A stretch of DNA of 64,000 bases from Desulforhabdus amnigena (GCF_027925305.1 NZ_BSDR01000001.1:4472741-4536740); one strand, 5' to 3'; counted from the stretch's first letter, positions 49,856 through 59,226 are shown. Program-made: numbers and translations. Notes: generated by a model from the sequence alone, not told the origin.

Positions 49856-50521
49856 ATGATTAAAATTACCGTCGATGGAAAGCAGATCGAAGCACAAGAG
49901 GGAACCAGCCTTCTCCAGGCATGTCTCGACAACGACATTTTTATTCCCAACTTGTGCTACATGAAAGAGATGGAACATCCCCCCACATCCTGCAGGATGT
50001 GTTTCGTACAGATCGAGGGGGAAAGCAAACCCGTCACTTCGTGCAATCGCAAGGTTCAAGAAGGAATGGTCGTGCGGACGGACACGGAACAAGTACGGCA
50101 GCTGCAGCAAAACGTGTTTCAGCTCCTTTTTTCCGCCCACCACATGGATTGCAAGAATTGCCTTTCCAGGAAAACCTGTCAACTTCAGAAGATCGCGAAA
50201 TTCCTGGGCATCCGTCTCAAGGCCAAAAAGCCCGAAGAACTGGGGCGCGATCTGACGGTCCAGCCGACTCATCCCTGCTTCGATCTTCTCCCGGCACGGT
50301 GCATCCTTTGCCATAAGTGCCTGTATGTGTGTAAGGAAAAAGGTTATTCCATCCTGAAGGCGGTGAAGAACGGGATCAACACCTTCATTACCTACTGTGG
50401 GGAAGAGCAGGATCCGGCAAAGCTTCCCTGTCCTACCTGTGGAGCCTGCGTGGAAATCTGCCCGGTGAGCGCCATCGTTCCGAAGAAGGAGGCTCCGAAG
50501 GAGGCCGCAGCCGGCGCATGA
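49856..50521 (+). CDS. NuoG/HydA-like Fe-S electron carrier (2Fe-2S plus 4Fe-4S)
   Basis: 221 residues from ATG 49856. A 2Fe-2S ferredoxin domain (IKITVDGKQIEAQEGTSLLQ; LCYMKEMEHPPTSCRMC; TSCNRKV) is followed by the His-Cys3-type site (HHMDCKNCLSRKTCQLQKIA) and two clusters CILCHKCLYVC and CPTCGACVEICPV. That is the N-terminal quarter of NuoG, formate dehydrogenase or Fe-hydrogenase partners, standing alone. It probably passes electrons between NAD(P)H- or formate-linked enzymes not in the window. A tail rich in Lys, Glu and Ala ends the protein. Confidence 0.9.
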   Translation: MIKITVDGKQIEAQEGTSLLQACLDNDIFIPNLCYMKEMEHPPTSCRMCFVQIEGESKPVTSCNRKVQEGMVVRTDTEQVRQLQQNVFQLLFSAHHMDCKNCLSRKTCQLQKIAKFLGIRLKAKKPEELGRDLTVQPTHPCFDLLPARCILCHKCLYVCKEKGYSILKAVKNGINTFITYCGEEQDPAKLPCPTCGACVEICPVSAIVPKKEAPKEAAAGA

Positions 50522-50587
50522 TGCGGGTCTTTCAGAACCCATCGAAATCGCTTCAAAAAATCATTGCATATTTTGCATTCAAGTTGT

Positions 50588-50632
50588 AACGGGTGGTATC
50601 CGACTATGAAGGTGGAATACCACCCGTTTTAC
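50588..50632 (+). terminator. Rho-independent terminator
   Basis: Stem AACGGGTGGTAT / ATACCACCCGTT (12-bp arms, 17-nt loop) followed by TTAC, 66 bp after the Fe-S gene stop. Strong stem, short T run. Confidence 0.6.
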
Positions 50633-50701
50633 GTGGTCCGTTTTGTTTCTCAAGGCTAAAAAATCCGCGGATGTCCCTTTTTCAACGGGAGCAAGTGATA
50701 G

Positions 50702-51595
50702 ATGGTCCAGGAACTCGATGGGTATGAAGTCAAGGCGCTCAACTACGAACTCCTGTTGAAGGATATTCTCACCGCTGCGGAGAAGCTGCCGCCTTTTCCC
50801 GATGTGGCATGGAAGGTGCTCGGCCTCATCCGGAAAATGGCTTCCGTCAAGCAAATAGAATCCGTCATCAAATATGATCCGACCATTGCCGCTCGAATCC
50901 TTTCCCTGAGCCAATCCGCATATTACCGGCGCGCAGGGAAAGTCTCTTCCCTGCAGGATGCCATCGTGGTCCTGGGAAATCAGAAGCTGGTGGAAGTGAT
51001 CCTGGCCGCCTGTGCCGTTCACTACTTCCGGGGCCAGGTTTCGGGGTATCGTCTCAATGAGCGCGAACTGTGGCGCCATTCGGTTTCCACGGCGGTTCTG
51101 TCCGAAAAGCTTGCGCTGCGCTTCAGGAAGAAGAGGGTGCTCACGGCCTACACGGCGGGTTTGCTGCACGATATCGGCAAGACGGTCCTGGATCTGTATG
51201 CCAAGATCTATCTGCACATCGATTTGAACCAGATCCGTAAGAGCGGCATTCAGTTCATCGAGGCGGAACGGAGGGCATTGGGAATAGACCACCAGGAACT
51301 GGGGCAGCTCATTGCGCGCAGTTGGAATTTTCCCCCCGAAGTGACCGTTGCCATCGGGAACCATCACTTTCCTCAAAAGGCCAAAACCGATCAGGACATG
51401 GCGGCCATCGTCTACATTGCCGATCGGCTGGTCAATGGTATGCAGGAGTCGCGGGAGCCGCGGGATGCTGTCGACCCGGAAACGGATCCCGTTTTCAAAG
51501 CACTCGGTGTTACCTCTCAGATTGCCGAAGATCTGCAGGCAGAGATCTCCGAGGCAGTGGAAGGCATTGTGAGCTTCCTGAAGAACGAAGCATGA
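50702..51595 (+). CDS. HDOD-domain signalling protein
   Basis: 297 residues. EKLPPFPDVAWKVLGLIRKM, VIKYDPTIAARILSLSQSAY and VSSLQDAIVVLGNQKLVEVI are the HDOD signature. TAYTAGLLHDIGKTVLDLYA carries an HD-like pair, then LGIDHQELGQLIARSWNFPP and VAIGNHHFPQ keep extra metal-type histidines, so it may be closer to active HD phosphohydrolases than most HDODs. Cytoplasmic; roles include stress or motility signalling. It has no N- or C-terminal partner domain. The last 79 bp overlap the radical SAM gene on the other strand. Confidence 0.9.
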   Translation: MVQELDGYEVKALNYELLLKDILTAAEKLPPFPDVAWKVLGLIRKMASVKQIESVIKYDPTIAARILSLSQSAYYRRAGKVSSLQDAIVVLGNQKLVEVILAACAVHYFRGQVSGYRLNERELWRHSVSTAVLSEKLALRFRKKRVLTAYTAGLLHDIGKTVLDLYAKIYLHIDLNQIRKSGIQFIEAERRALGIDHQELGQLIARSWNFPPEVTVAIGNHHFPQKAKTDQDMAAIVYIADRLVNGMQESREPRDAVDPETDPVFKALGVTSQIAEDLQAEISEAVEGIVSFLKNEA

Positions 51596-53085
51596 TTCGA
51601 GGTAAAAATCGGAGGGTCGTTTCTCAGGATTTTCGCGACAGCCGGATGCCTTTTGAATTCCTTGTCCAGAAATTGCCGCACCACACCTCTATCCCACCCC
51701 AGCGGATGTGAAAATCCCGTGTAAAGAGAGAGATCTCCCTCGTAAAGCGTTTTCGTTTCAAGCCCGGAAGCTTCAGGTCCATAGACGGGCAGGTTGAAAA
51801 TGGCCAGATTCAGGAACTGAATGCAGTCGCTGTGCTTCACGGTGAAAAGGAGCGTGTTCCTTGCCGCGTTCAGTGTTTCCGAGGGTGTGCCGAAGAGCAG
51901 GTAGACGTAGGTTGCAATGCCCGCTTGGTTCAGGGTCTTGAGGGCCCTGGATGCCACCGCGAGGTCCACCCCTTTCTCTTCCCGGTCGATCACTTCCTGG
52001 TCCCCCGATTCCAAACCCAGTTTCAACATGACGCATCCCGAGCGTTTCAAGGCCATGCAAAAATCCGGATCGGCGAGATGATCCGTGATCCTGGCGAATC
52101 CATACCAGGGAGGCCCGGGGGGATCGAGGGCGAGGCCTTTCATGAGCCTGGGGCTGACGGCATTGTCGAGGAGATGGATCAGGACCGGCCTGGTTTGCGC
52201 CACCAGAATGTTCAGATCTTGGAGCACCCTCTTTACGGGAAGGGGCGCGTAAGGGTTGCCTTCCGCTCTTTCGGGGCAGAAGGCGCAACGGTTCCAGTAG
52301 CATCCGCTCGAGGCGCTGTAGGGAAGGATCGCACCCGGAGAGAGATATTTTTCCATGGGAAGGGCTTCGTAGGTGGGCGTGCAGTGTTCCATGCTTTTCC
52401 CCCCGGTTCCCAGGAGGGAGAGGAGAGCCTCTTCCCCCGGTCCGGCCACCATTTCATCCACCAGGCCGCCAAAGGGATTTCGCCATCCCGGCCTCCTCAT
52501 CCAGGAGGTAACCAGTCCTCCCCCGAGGGCCAGCGTCAATTCAGGGTATTCTTTCCTGATGAATCCCATCATCGCGAAGGCGCACAAGGCCTGGCTCAAA
52601 AAATTCAGGGAAAGCCCCACCACCTTGTAAGGGCGGTGATCCAGGATTTGCCCGATCCTTCGGCTGAAATAGGGAAAAAAAGGGTTTTCTTCGGGGCGCT
52701 CCGCCGCCCGGATAAGATCTTCGCTTCGAACGGGAGAGAGCTCCGCGTGCTGGTAGTTGCCCAACCCCACCCTGGAGCCCTCTGAAACCGTTGTGGACAT
52801 TTCCACGAGGCGATTCAGGTCCAGGACAGCCCGCTTGTACCGGTCGAAATGGTCGTAGACGTCACGGCTTCTCAAGGAATGAAGGTGGTTCGAAAGGTTG
52901 CGGGCTGCCCGCGCCGTCCATTTGTCGGAGGACCTTTGGGGACCCTCCATCAAGTGGAGCAGCCCTTCCATGTTGGCGTCGAGCACTGTGCAGTGTATTC
53001 CATTACGGTGCATCGCCCCTGCAATTTTTGCAATGCCGGGAGGAGGTTCACAGGGTTTGACCACGGGGGGATGAATCAGAAGCAT
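51517..53085 (-). CDS. B12-binding-domain radical SAM protein
   Basis: 522 residues from ATG 53085. The N-terminal cobalamin-type region begins MLLIHPPVVKPCEPPPGIAK. The radical SAM cluster motif is SASSGCYWNRCAFCPERAEG (C-x4-C-x2-C). Downstream, MLKLGLESGDQEVIDREEKG and IATYVYLLFGTPSETLNAAR are standard for this superfamily. No substrate can be named. The 3' end runs into the HDOD gene on the opposite strand by 79 bp. The longer frame to 53181 includes repeat DNA and was not used. Confidence 0.88.
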   Translation of the reverse strand: MLLIHPPVVKPCEPPPGIAKIAGAMHRNGIHCTVLDANMEGLLHLMEGPQRSSDKWTARAARNLSNHLHSLRSRDVYDHFDRYKRAVLDLNRLVEMSTTVSEGSRVGLGNYQHAELSPVRSEDLIRAAERPEENPFFPYFSRRIGQILDHRPYKVVGLSLNFLSQALCAFAMMGFIRKEYPELTLALGGGLVTSWMRRPGWRNPFGGLVDEMVAGPGEEALLSLLGTGGKSMEHCTPTYEALPMEKYLSPGAILPYSASSGCYWNRCAFCPERAEGNPYAPLPVKRVLQDLNILVAQTRPVLIHLLDNAVSPRLMKGLALDPPGPPWYGFARITDHLADPDFCMALKRSGCVMLKLGLESGDQEVIDREEKGVDLAVASRALKTLNQAGIATYVYLLFGTPSETLNAARNTLLFTVKHSDCIQFLNLAIFNLPVYGPEASGLETKTLYEGDLSLYTGFSHPLGWDRGVVRQFLDKEFKRHPAVAKILRNDPPIFTSNHASFFRKLTMPSTASEISACRSSAI

Positions 53086-53117
53086 GTGCTGTTGTCTTTC
53101 GGATATAAGGGGGTGGG

Positions 53118-53165
53118 CGGATTCCAATATCCCGTTATTCACTACGGAGGTACAGAGATCACAGC
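53118..53165. repeat. GGATTCCAATATCCC / CACGGAGG repeat
   Basis: GGATTCCAATATCCCGTTAT then TCACTACGGAGGTACAGAGA, near-copy of 24041-24080. In both places it lies 30-70 bp upstream of a minus-strand start codon. The rest of 53166-53307 has no gene. Confidence 0.7.
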
Positions 53166-53307
53166 GCGGCCAAAGCCGCAACCAAATAGGGATTTCAAGA
53201 GCGACTCACTCCCTAAAAACGGCAGGCCGGTTTCCCTACCAGAGGCTTTCATGCCTGGAAAGGATTCCGACCCGCACTTTCATGACTCGTTGAGGCCGTT
53301 CCGCAGA

Positions 53308-55131
53308 TCAATCGAACCGGATTTTCCGTTCTTCACCCAGGTCGAAAGTTCTGTAATCCGCGTATCCCTGGTTTAGAGCCACGGTCATCGGCAGCTGCTT
53401 GCTTGCCGGCCCCCAATGCTGGATGGGACCGGGACTGCTGAAGAAATCGTCGGTCGCCCATTTCTCGCGGTTTTCAGCGAAGACCTTGAAAGCCGGGGAA
53501 GAAGTCTCCACCAGGGATTTATTGATGACCATCTCCTCCTTGCCTTTGCGCATCTCACAGGCGATCAACCCGGTGAGAGGAAGAGCCAGCACTCTCCCGC
53601 CCTTGTCAAAATCGGTCACCGCGGCCATATAACCCGTCTTCCCGGCCAAAACAAGAGATCCTGCGGTCAGGCCCAGGGCAAAGGTGAAGGCTGCATCAAA
53701 AAGAGTGGGCTTGCCGCTTCGGCCTTCATAACCGAGAAAGTGCGACTGGGTGGAAAAAGTCGCCGCCTTGAATTTTTCGATCTGGTCTTCCGTGGCAGGA
53801 ATCTTTCCCTCCTGGTCGCCGAAGTATCTTTCCGTGTGGCGTTTGATTTCCGACATCTTGTATCGAATCTTCTCGATGAGAAGCTTCTCCGTTTCGATCT
53901 GCGAGACCTTGACGTTGCCGTGCTCGTCCCGGTCCAGGATGAGCATTTCCTCGATTTCGTCGGGCAGGGAAGCCATGAGCTGAGCGGACTGGGGCGAGAG
54001 GTGGGGATAAATGAATTCCTGCTTGTTCTTGAGAGTGGGGAGATCCTTGATGTCCCGTTCGTATTCCGCCAGGATCTTGTTGAGTTCCTGAATCAGGGTC
54101 CGCATTTCGGGGATGAATTCGATGAGCCCCTCGGGGACCAGGACCAGGCCGTGATTGATGCCCTTGAGGCGTCGAAGAACGATGATGCGGACGATTTCAT
54201 CCACGATGGCTTCGAGGGACATGTTCTTTTCTGCGATTTCCTCCGAGATGAGTGCAATGGCCGGCTTGGTCTGCAGGGCGACTTCCAGGGTGATCTTACT
54301 GGCGGTACGCCCCATGAGCTTGACAAAGTGGTAGTATTTCACGGCGGAGGCTGCATCCTGGGCAAGATTGCCCGTCAGTTCGGAATAGACTTTGGTGGCC
54401 GTGTCGTAGCCGAAGGAAATGGGAAGATAGTTGCCTGCGGCCATATCCCCGTCGATGGTCTTGGGAATGCCGATGACGCTGCAGGTGATTCCCTGCTCTT
54501 CCAGGTATTCGGCAATGAAGGCCGCGTTGGTGTTGGAGTCATCGCCACCGACGATGATCAACCCATCCAGCCGATTCTTCAAAACCGTTTCCTTGACTCT
54601 TTCAAACTGCTCCGGAGTCTTGATCTTTGTTCGGTCCGTGCCGAGAAAATTGAAACCGCCGGTATTGATAATGGCCTGGATATCGGAATTTTTGATCTCG
54701 AAAACATCCCCGTTGATGAGGCCTTTGGGCCCCTTCCTGATGCCGAGCAGAGTGTTTTCGTTTCCGAGAACCGCCTTGAGGCCGGCCAAGACATTGTGCC
54801 CTCCCGCCGCGGGTCCTCCCGAAAAGAGCACCGCCACCCGCTTGCCCGCCGCCCTGGGCGGTTTTGCATCCGGCTTCGCCTCGAGGATGATGTTCCTGCT
54901 TTTGGCTATGGTCCTGGGGAACACTTCCTGGATGCGGCCGTGCTCCTGGCAGGTGAAAGCGGTTTGAGTCTCTACAAATGAAGCCGGTCCGATATTGCCG
55001 TCTTTATCGAGAAAAACCGAACAGACGGGAATGGGTAAGTCCCTTATGGCCTCTTCGAACAAAGAATGCCTCCCCTCTGTTTTAGCGACGAATGCCGCCA
55101 GGTTCGTTGCGCCGATATCCTGCCTCGTCAT
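53308..55131 (-). CDS. pfp: Pyrophosphate-dependent 6-phosphofructokinase
   Basis: 607 residues from ATG 55131 (GGAGGGGTG upstream). VAVLFSGGPAAGGHNVLAGL is the phosphate loop, IIVGGDDSNTNAAFIAEYLE has GGDD typical of PPi enzymes (ATP enzymes have GGDG), and SVIGIPKTIDGDMAAGNYLP carries the catalytic TIDGD with PKT as in PPi-PFKs. KYYHFVKLMGRTASKITLEV supplies MGR. The length suits the long TP0108/plant-beta-like class. It phosphorylates fructose 6-phosphate reversibly with PPi, saving ATP, as expected in an energy-limited anaerobe. Confidence 0.95.
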   Translation of the reverse strand: MTRQDIGATNLAAFVAKTEGRHSLFEEAIRDLPIPVCSVFLDKDGNIGPASFVETQTAFTCQEHGRIQEVFPRTIAKSRNIILEAKPDAKPPRAAGKRVAVLFSGGPAAGGHNVLAGLKAVLGNENTLLGIRKGPKGLINGDVFEIKNSDIQAIINTGGFNFLGTDRTKIKTPEQFERVKETVLKNRLDGLIIVGGDDSNTNAAFIAEYLEEQGITCSVIGIPKTIDGDMAAGNYLPISFGYDTATKVYSELTGNLAQDAASAVKYYHFVKLMGRTASKITLEVALQTKPAIALISEEIAEKNMSLEAIVDEIVRIIVLRRLKGINHGLVLVPEGLIEFIPEMRTLIQELNKILAEYERDIKDLPTLKNKQEFIYPHLSPQSAQLMASLPDEIEEMLILDRDEHGNVKVSQIETEKLLIEKIRYKMSEIKRHTERYFGDQEGKIPATEDQIEKFKAATFSTQSHFLGYEGRSGKPTLFDAAFTFALGLTAGSLVLAGKTGYMAAVTDFDKGGRVLALPLTGLIACEMRKGKEEMVINKSLVETSSPAFKVFAENREKWATDDFFSSPGPIQHWGPASKQLPMTVALNQGYADYRTFDLGEERKIRFD

Positions 55132-55163
55132 CTTTACACCCCTCCTGCAATGACCGAAAAATT

Positions 55164-55252
55164 CGACTGAACTCACCGCGTCGCTTCGTGCCGGCTGTGC
55201 GGCGTATTCACGCGCCTCACATTTCCTCCCGGCAATGCGGTGAGTTCAGTCG
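55164..55252. repeat. Perfect 16-bp inverted repeat with 57-nt loop
   Basis: CGACTGAACTCACCGC and GCGGTGAGTTCAGTCG, upstream of the PPi-PFK start (55131) on its strand. It could be a small TIR element or a leader hairpin. No frame inside. Confidence 0.7.
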
Positions 55253-55331
55253 ATTGAAGAATTGTCAAGGAACAACTTGTTTGTTCTGAAGACCCAATCC
55301 ATAAAACCATAGGTTATCGTTTGACGACTTC

Positions 55332-55446
55332 TTAGAACCTATCCGGAAACCCCCTGTGGACTTTGCGACACCCCCCTTGGTCCCCCCTCGAGGGGGGAAT
55401 TAAAGGGGGTGTCCGCTGCCGAGGTAGGTTTTTGGATAGGTTCTTA
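55332..55446. repeat. 116-bp TIR element, copy 6
   Basis: TTAGAACCTATCCGGAAACC ... TTTTTGGATAGGTTCTTA with the same core as copy 3 (opposite orientation to copies 1 and 2). It lies between the PPi-PFK and PNPOx-like genes. Confidence 0.85.
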
Positions 55447-55476
55447 TTGCCCTCTCTTCCCGGAGTAAAGGTATTT

Positions 55477-55863
55477 TTATTCCTCGTCTCCCGCCCCGAT
55501 GAGGGGTAGGACCTTGTCGACCTTGAAGAAGACCAGGAAAAGGGGGCCCCGGTCCTTATCCGTTTCTCTATAGTCTCTTCGACGCAAAGAGAAAAGAAGT
55601 TCCGTGTCCTGTTCTTCGCGTATTTTGGTGAGAAAGAGTCTCATGCCCTTATAAGCCGGGCCGTCTTCCGAAAAAATATAAGCCGCATGAGGATTTGACT
55701 GAATGTTGCTGTGAGTCAACCGGTCCCGCATGATGAATGCCACCGTTTCCTCATCCATGATATGGGGCGACGCGTAGATTGCTCCATCCACTCTGCCCTC
55801 CGCATCGGCTGTGGCCAGAACGCCTCTTCCTTTCACATTCTTGAAATATTCGCTGATTTTCAT
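55477..55863 (-). CDS. Pyridoxamine 5'-phosphate oxidase-like FMN-binding protein
   Basis: 128 residues from ATG 55863, 8 bp after GGAGG. The split-barrel pattern reads VKGRGVLATADAEGRVDGAI, ASPHIMDEETVAFIMRDRLT, HSNIQSNPHAAYIFSEDGPA and YKGMRLFLTKI. Small members bind FMN, F420 or heme; the substrate is unknown. Divergently placed from nothing; upstream 55882-56008 is a short gap. The first six residues of a longer frame lie before the Shine-Dalgarno and were excluded. Confidence 0.85.
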   Translation of the reverse strand: MKISEYFKNVKGRGVLATADAEGRVDGAIYASPHIMDEETVAFIMRDRLTHSNIQSNPHAAYIFSEDGPAYKGMRLFLTKIREEQDTELLFSLRRRDYRETDKDRGPLFLVFFKVDKVLPLIGAGDEE

Positions 55864-56008
55864 CGAGATGCCTCCGTTCATTATGTGAATTCCGAATGTG
55901 CATGGTCGTTAACCTGAAGATAAGATCATCCCCCCGGATATTCTCGTCTCCCTATTCATCGGCGCCGTGAAAAATCGGGAGCGTTCTCGAACAGACCTGC
56001 CTTCGGCA

Positions 56009-57535
56009 TCAGATCCTGCATGTGGTTTTCAGTTTCGGCGTGAAGCGCTCGGGTCCTTTCAGTATGGGTTTTCCAATGTTTTTCGAAAGGGTGCGCAGCA
56101 TACCGCCGAATATCCAGACATGAAAAGGATAAAGTATATACCAGTACAGGATTCCCAAAAGCCCTCTGGGGAGGAAACGCGACAGCTGTTGGAGTTCCGT
56201 CTGGTTTTCACCCATGGGAGTGAGCTTGAATTCCAGGATGGCTTCTCCCGGAGTTTTCATTTCAGCCAGCAGAAGCAGCCTGTGGGGGGCATCCACTTCC
56301 AGGACGCGCCAGAAATCCAGGGCGTCGCCCGTATAGAGTTGACTGGGATGGCGCCTTCCGCGCCGCAATCCGGTGCCTCCCATCAAGCGATCCAGGGTCC
56401 CCCTCACTTTCCAGAGCAGGTCCCCGAAATACCATCCGGTCTCTCCACCGATCCGGACGACATGCTCCCAGATCTCCTCCGCAGAGGCCTGCAGACGAAT
56501 CCGATGGCCGCATTCCAGGATCGTTCCCCCGGCATATTGCGCATCGCCGCAATAAGTCCATTCCGGCGGGAGCAAGGCTCCCGCATCGGTCCAACACGTT
56601 TCCACGCGCTGCTGCCGAGTCTTTTCCAACGCCAGCCGGATGGTTTCCCTGCAGTCCTTGAGTTTGATCGGGATGATGGATCGTATGCGATTTTCCTGGC
56701 ACACGACCTCGTTGGCGAGCCCTTCGGCCAGGGGCTGAGCGATGGAAGCGGGAACGGGAGTGATGATATGAATCCAAAGGGCGCTCAGGTAGGGCGACAA
56801 AACCGGGATGGGAATGATCCTGCGGCGCGGCAGGCCCGCCACTTCGGCATAAATGTGGATGAGCTGTTCGTAGGTCAGGATCTCGGGACCTCCGATATCG
56901 AAGCTCTTTCCAACGGTTTCCTCGTTTTCCAGGCATCCCTGGAGATATTCCAGGACATTTCCTATGCCGATGGGCTGAACGGGGGTTCTCACCCACGCAG
57001 GTGTGAGCATCACCGGAAGGCGGTCGACGAGATATCTGAGCATCTCGAAGGATGCGCTGCCGGAGCCGAGAATCATGGCGGCTCGAAGAACGGTGGCGGG
57101 AACCGGTCCCGATTCAAAGATTTTCCCCACTTCGTGGCGCGACCGTATGTGTTTGCTCAGCTTTGGGTCGTCGGGGTTTCCGAGAGCTCCCAGGTAAATG
57201 ATGCGTTCCAGTCCAGCTTCGGCTGCCGCTGCGACCATGTTTTGAGCCGATTCCCTGTCGGCATGCGCGAACTTTCCTTCAGCCGAGATCATGGAATGGA
57301 TCAGGTAAAATGCGACTCCGCATCCCTCGCAGGCTTTTTTGAGAGCCGCCGGATCCAGCGCATCACCCTCCACCATTTCCAGCAGGGGATGCCCACCCCA
57401 CGGGCGGCACTGCAACTTGGCAAGGGATCGCGCCATCACCCTCACTCTGTACCCCGCCTCCAAAAGCCTGGGCACCAGGCGGCCTCCGATATATCCGGTT
57501 GCTCCGAGAATCAGTACAGGTTTTGCATTCATCAT
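56009..57535 (-). CDS. NAD(P)-binding SDR protein fused to DUF2867
   Basis: 508 residues from MNAKPVLILGATGYIGGRLV. The N-terminal 230 residues are an atypical SDR/NmrA-like Rossmann domain: EGDALDPAALKKACEGCGVA, RIIYLGALGNPDDPKLSKHI, PVPATVLRAAMILGSGSASF. The C-terminal 200 residues are a DUF2867 region (GTGLRRGRRHPSQLYTGDAL, DFWRVLEVDAPHRLLLLAEM) resembling START/SRPBCC folds, with a hydrophobic LGILYWYILYPFHVWIFGGM stretch. This fusion is known in many bacteria; substrate unknown, possibly a lipid or quinone. Confidence 0.88.
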   Translation of the reverse strand: MMNAKPVLILGATGYIGGRLVPRLLEAGYRVRVMARSLAKLQCRPWGGHPLLEMVEGDALDPAALKKACEGCGVAFYLIHSMISAEGKFAHADRESAQNMVAAAAEAGLERIIYLGALGNPDDPKLSKHIRSRHEVGKIFESGPVPATVLRAAMILGSGSASFEMLRYLVDRLPVMLTPAWVRTPVQPIGIGNVLEYLQGCLENEETVGKSFDIGGPEILTYEQLIHIYAEVAGLPRRRIIPIPVLSPYLSALWIHIITPVPASIAQPLAEGLANEVVCQENRIRSIIPIKLKDCRETIRLALEKTRQQRVETCWTDAGALLPPEWTYCGDAQYAGGTILECGHRIRLQASAEEIWEHVVRIGGETGWYFGDLLWKVRGTLDRLMGGTGLRRGRRHPSQLYTGDALDFWRVLEVDAPHRLLLLAEMKTPGEAILEFKLTPMGENQTELQQLSRFLPRGLLGILYWYILYPFHVWIFGGMLRTLSKNIGKPILKGPERFTPKLKTTCRI

Positions 57536-57729
57536 ACAGAGTCCTTTCTTGATTACTTGCAAACCTAAGGATAGATCAGTATAAATGCAACATTAAAGAT
57601 GTGAAAGGCAAGGCAAGGTATATTGGTAATTCTTTAGATAAAAATGGATGATTGTACTGGGAACGGTTACTTTGCTCAAACCTCCGTTGTCCGAAATGTA
57701 AGGAGTGAGTGCCCATTGGGAGGTTCAAC

Positions 57730-59226
57730 ATGCGATACCGGTTGTCTCGAATCTTCGGAATCCAAAAATCGAAATTCCCGTGGGCCTGCTTGCTCCTGGC
57801 GGGAATATTGCTGTTGGGATGCGCTCATGCTCCTGAAAAGAGTGTTCCCTTTGACGGTTCGAATGCATCAACCGTTTTGCCCGCAGCCCCCTCTTCCGTG
57901 GAAGTCCCGGAACAATCCACTCCGTCCGCTCCTCCCGTTGAACCCGCCCGTCAAGGGCTCCTGACCCTGGATCGGGCCATAGAAGAAGCCCTGAGGGCCA
58001 GCCCCGAACTGGAACAGATTCGGGAACGGCTGGATGCCTCGGAACAGCAGGTGCGCCAGGCCGAAGCCTCATTTTACCCCCGTCTGATTCTTGCCGAAGA
58101 TTTCAACGCGACGGACAATCCCGTGTTTGCCCTCATGGACATCATCAATCAGAGGCGCCTCCAAACCGATGTGAACTTCAACGAACCCGGCCGGCAGCAG
58201 AACTTTTCATCGAAAGTGCAGGGGGAATGGCTCCTGTTTCAGGGAGGCAGCCGCTGGTACGACCGCAATGCGGCATTGGGACAGAAAAAATCCATCGATG
58301 CGGAACTGCTCGCAGCCCGCAATCACTTGGTGGCCAAGGTGTCGGAAACCTATTATCGCTGGCTGCAGTCCTTTGGGTTTGTGGAGGTCGCTGAAAAAGC
58401 TCTCGAATCGGCCAGGACCGATGAGGAGGTAGGGGCGGCGCGCGTGCAGGCCGAGATGGCGCTGCCCAGTGAATTCATGCGCCTCAAGGTGCGGACGACT
58501 GAGGCCGAGAGCAATCTCGTCACGGCAAAGACGGGGCTTCGCAGGCTGCAGGCGGGGCTCGAACGCCTCATCGCCCGTCCCATAGGAGTGGAGGAGGTTC
58601 CCAACGGTGCCGCTTCCGTTGCTTCCGAGCCGCCCACAACCGTTTCCGAAGATACCCCTGCACTGGTGAAGCAGGCCCTGGACAAGCGCCCCGAAATGGC
58701 TGCCGTTCGTTCCCTCATCAAGGCTTCCCGGGATCGGGTGAATTCGGCTCGAGGAGGTTTCCTTCCCAAAATCGCTGCCAACGTCAACTATCAATGGGAT
58801 TCCGAAGAATTGGACGAGAGCGCCGAGAGCTGGTTCATAGGGCTTCAGGCTTCCTGGCCGCTTTTCGAGGGGGGCTTCACTCTGGCCAAAATGCGTGAGG
58901 CCGAATCGCGCGTCAAGGAAATGGAAGCGCGGGGGCAGCAGGTTGCTCTCGACATCGCCCTGGAGGTTCAGCAGGCTGCCCTCGCGGTGCAGGAATCGAC
59001 CGAAAAGATAAAAGTGGCTGAGGAAAGAAGGCGCTGGGCTCAGAAATCATTGGAGGAAGTCCGGCATCTTTACCGCAACGAGGTGGCTTCCGTGGATGCG
59101 CTTCTGCAGGCCGAAGTCGCCTGGAACCAGGCGGAAGTTGCGTATACCGCCGCTCTTTTCGATGGAAGGATCGCGCAGGCCCTCTTGAGAGAGTCTTTAG
59201 GGGATTTCGCGGACCATCTGCAGTAG
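57730..59226 (+). CDS. TolC-family outer membrane efflux lipoprotein
   Basis: 498 residues from ATG 57730 (GGGAGG 7 bp upstream). Basic N-terminus, hydrophobic stretch and lipobox WACLLLAGILLLGCAHA, so the Cys is lipidated. Two OEP repeats follow: LTLDRAIEEALRASPELEQI, QVRQAEASFYPRLILAEDFN, and FIGLQASWPLFEGGFTLAKM, with long coiled coils (EEVRHLYRNEVASVDALLQA). It is the outer membrane channel of the tripartite pump encoded downstream. First gene of the operon; about 110 bp before the adaptor gene. Confidence 0.93.
   Translation: MRYRLSRIFGIQKSKFPWACLLLAGILLLGCAHAPEKSVPFDGSNASTVLPAAPSSVEVPEQSTPSAPPVEPARQGLLTLDRAIEEALRASPELEQIRERLDASEQQVRQAEASFYPRLILAEDFNATDNPVFALMDIINQRRLQTDVNFNEPGRQQNFSSKVQGEWLLFQGGSRWYDRNAALGQKKSIDAELLAARNHLVAKVSETYYRWLQSFGFVEVAEKALESARTDEEVGAARVQAEMALPSEFMRLKVRTTEAESNLVTAKTGLRRLQAGLERLIARPIGVEEVPNGAASVASEPPTTVSEDTPALVKQALDKRPEMAAVRSLIKASRDRVNSARGGFLPKIAANVNYQWDSEELDESAESWFIGLQASWPLFEGGFTLAKMREAESRVKEMEARGQQVALDIALEVQQAALAVQESTEKIKVAEERRRWAQKSLEEVRHLYRNEVASVDALLQAEVAWNQAEVAYTAALFDGRIAQALLRESLGDFADHLQ

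Noticed and set aside
53416..57568. Plus-strand open frames of 521 and 533 residues
   Set aside because: They mirror the PPi-PFK and the SDR/DUF2867 genes on the opposite strand; composition is that of a reverse-frame shadow.
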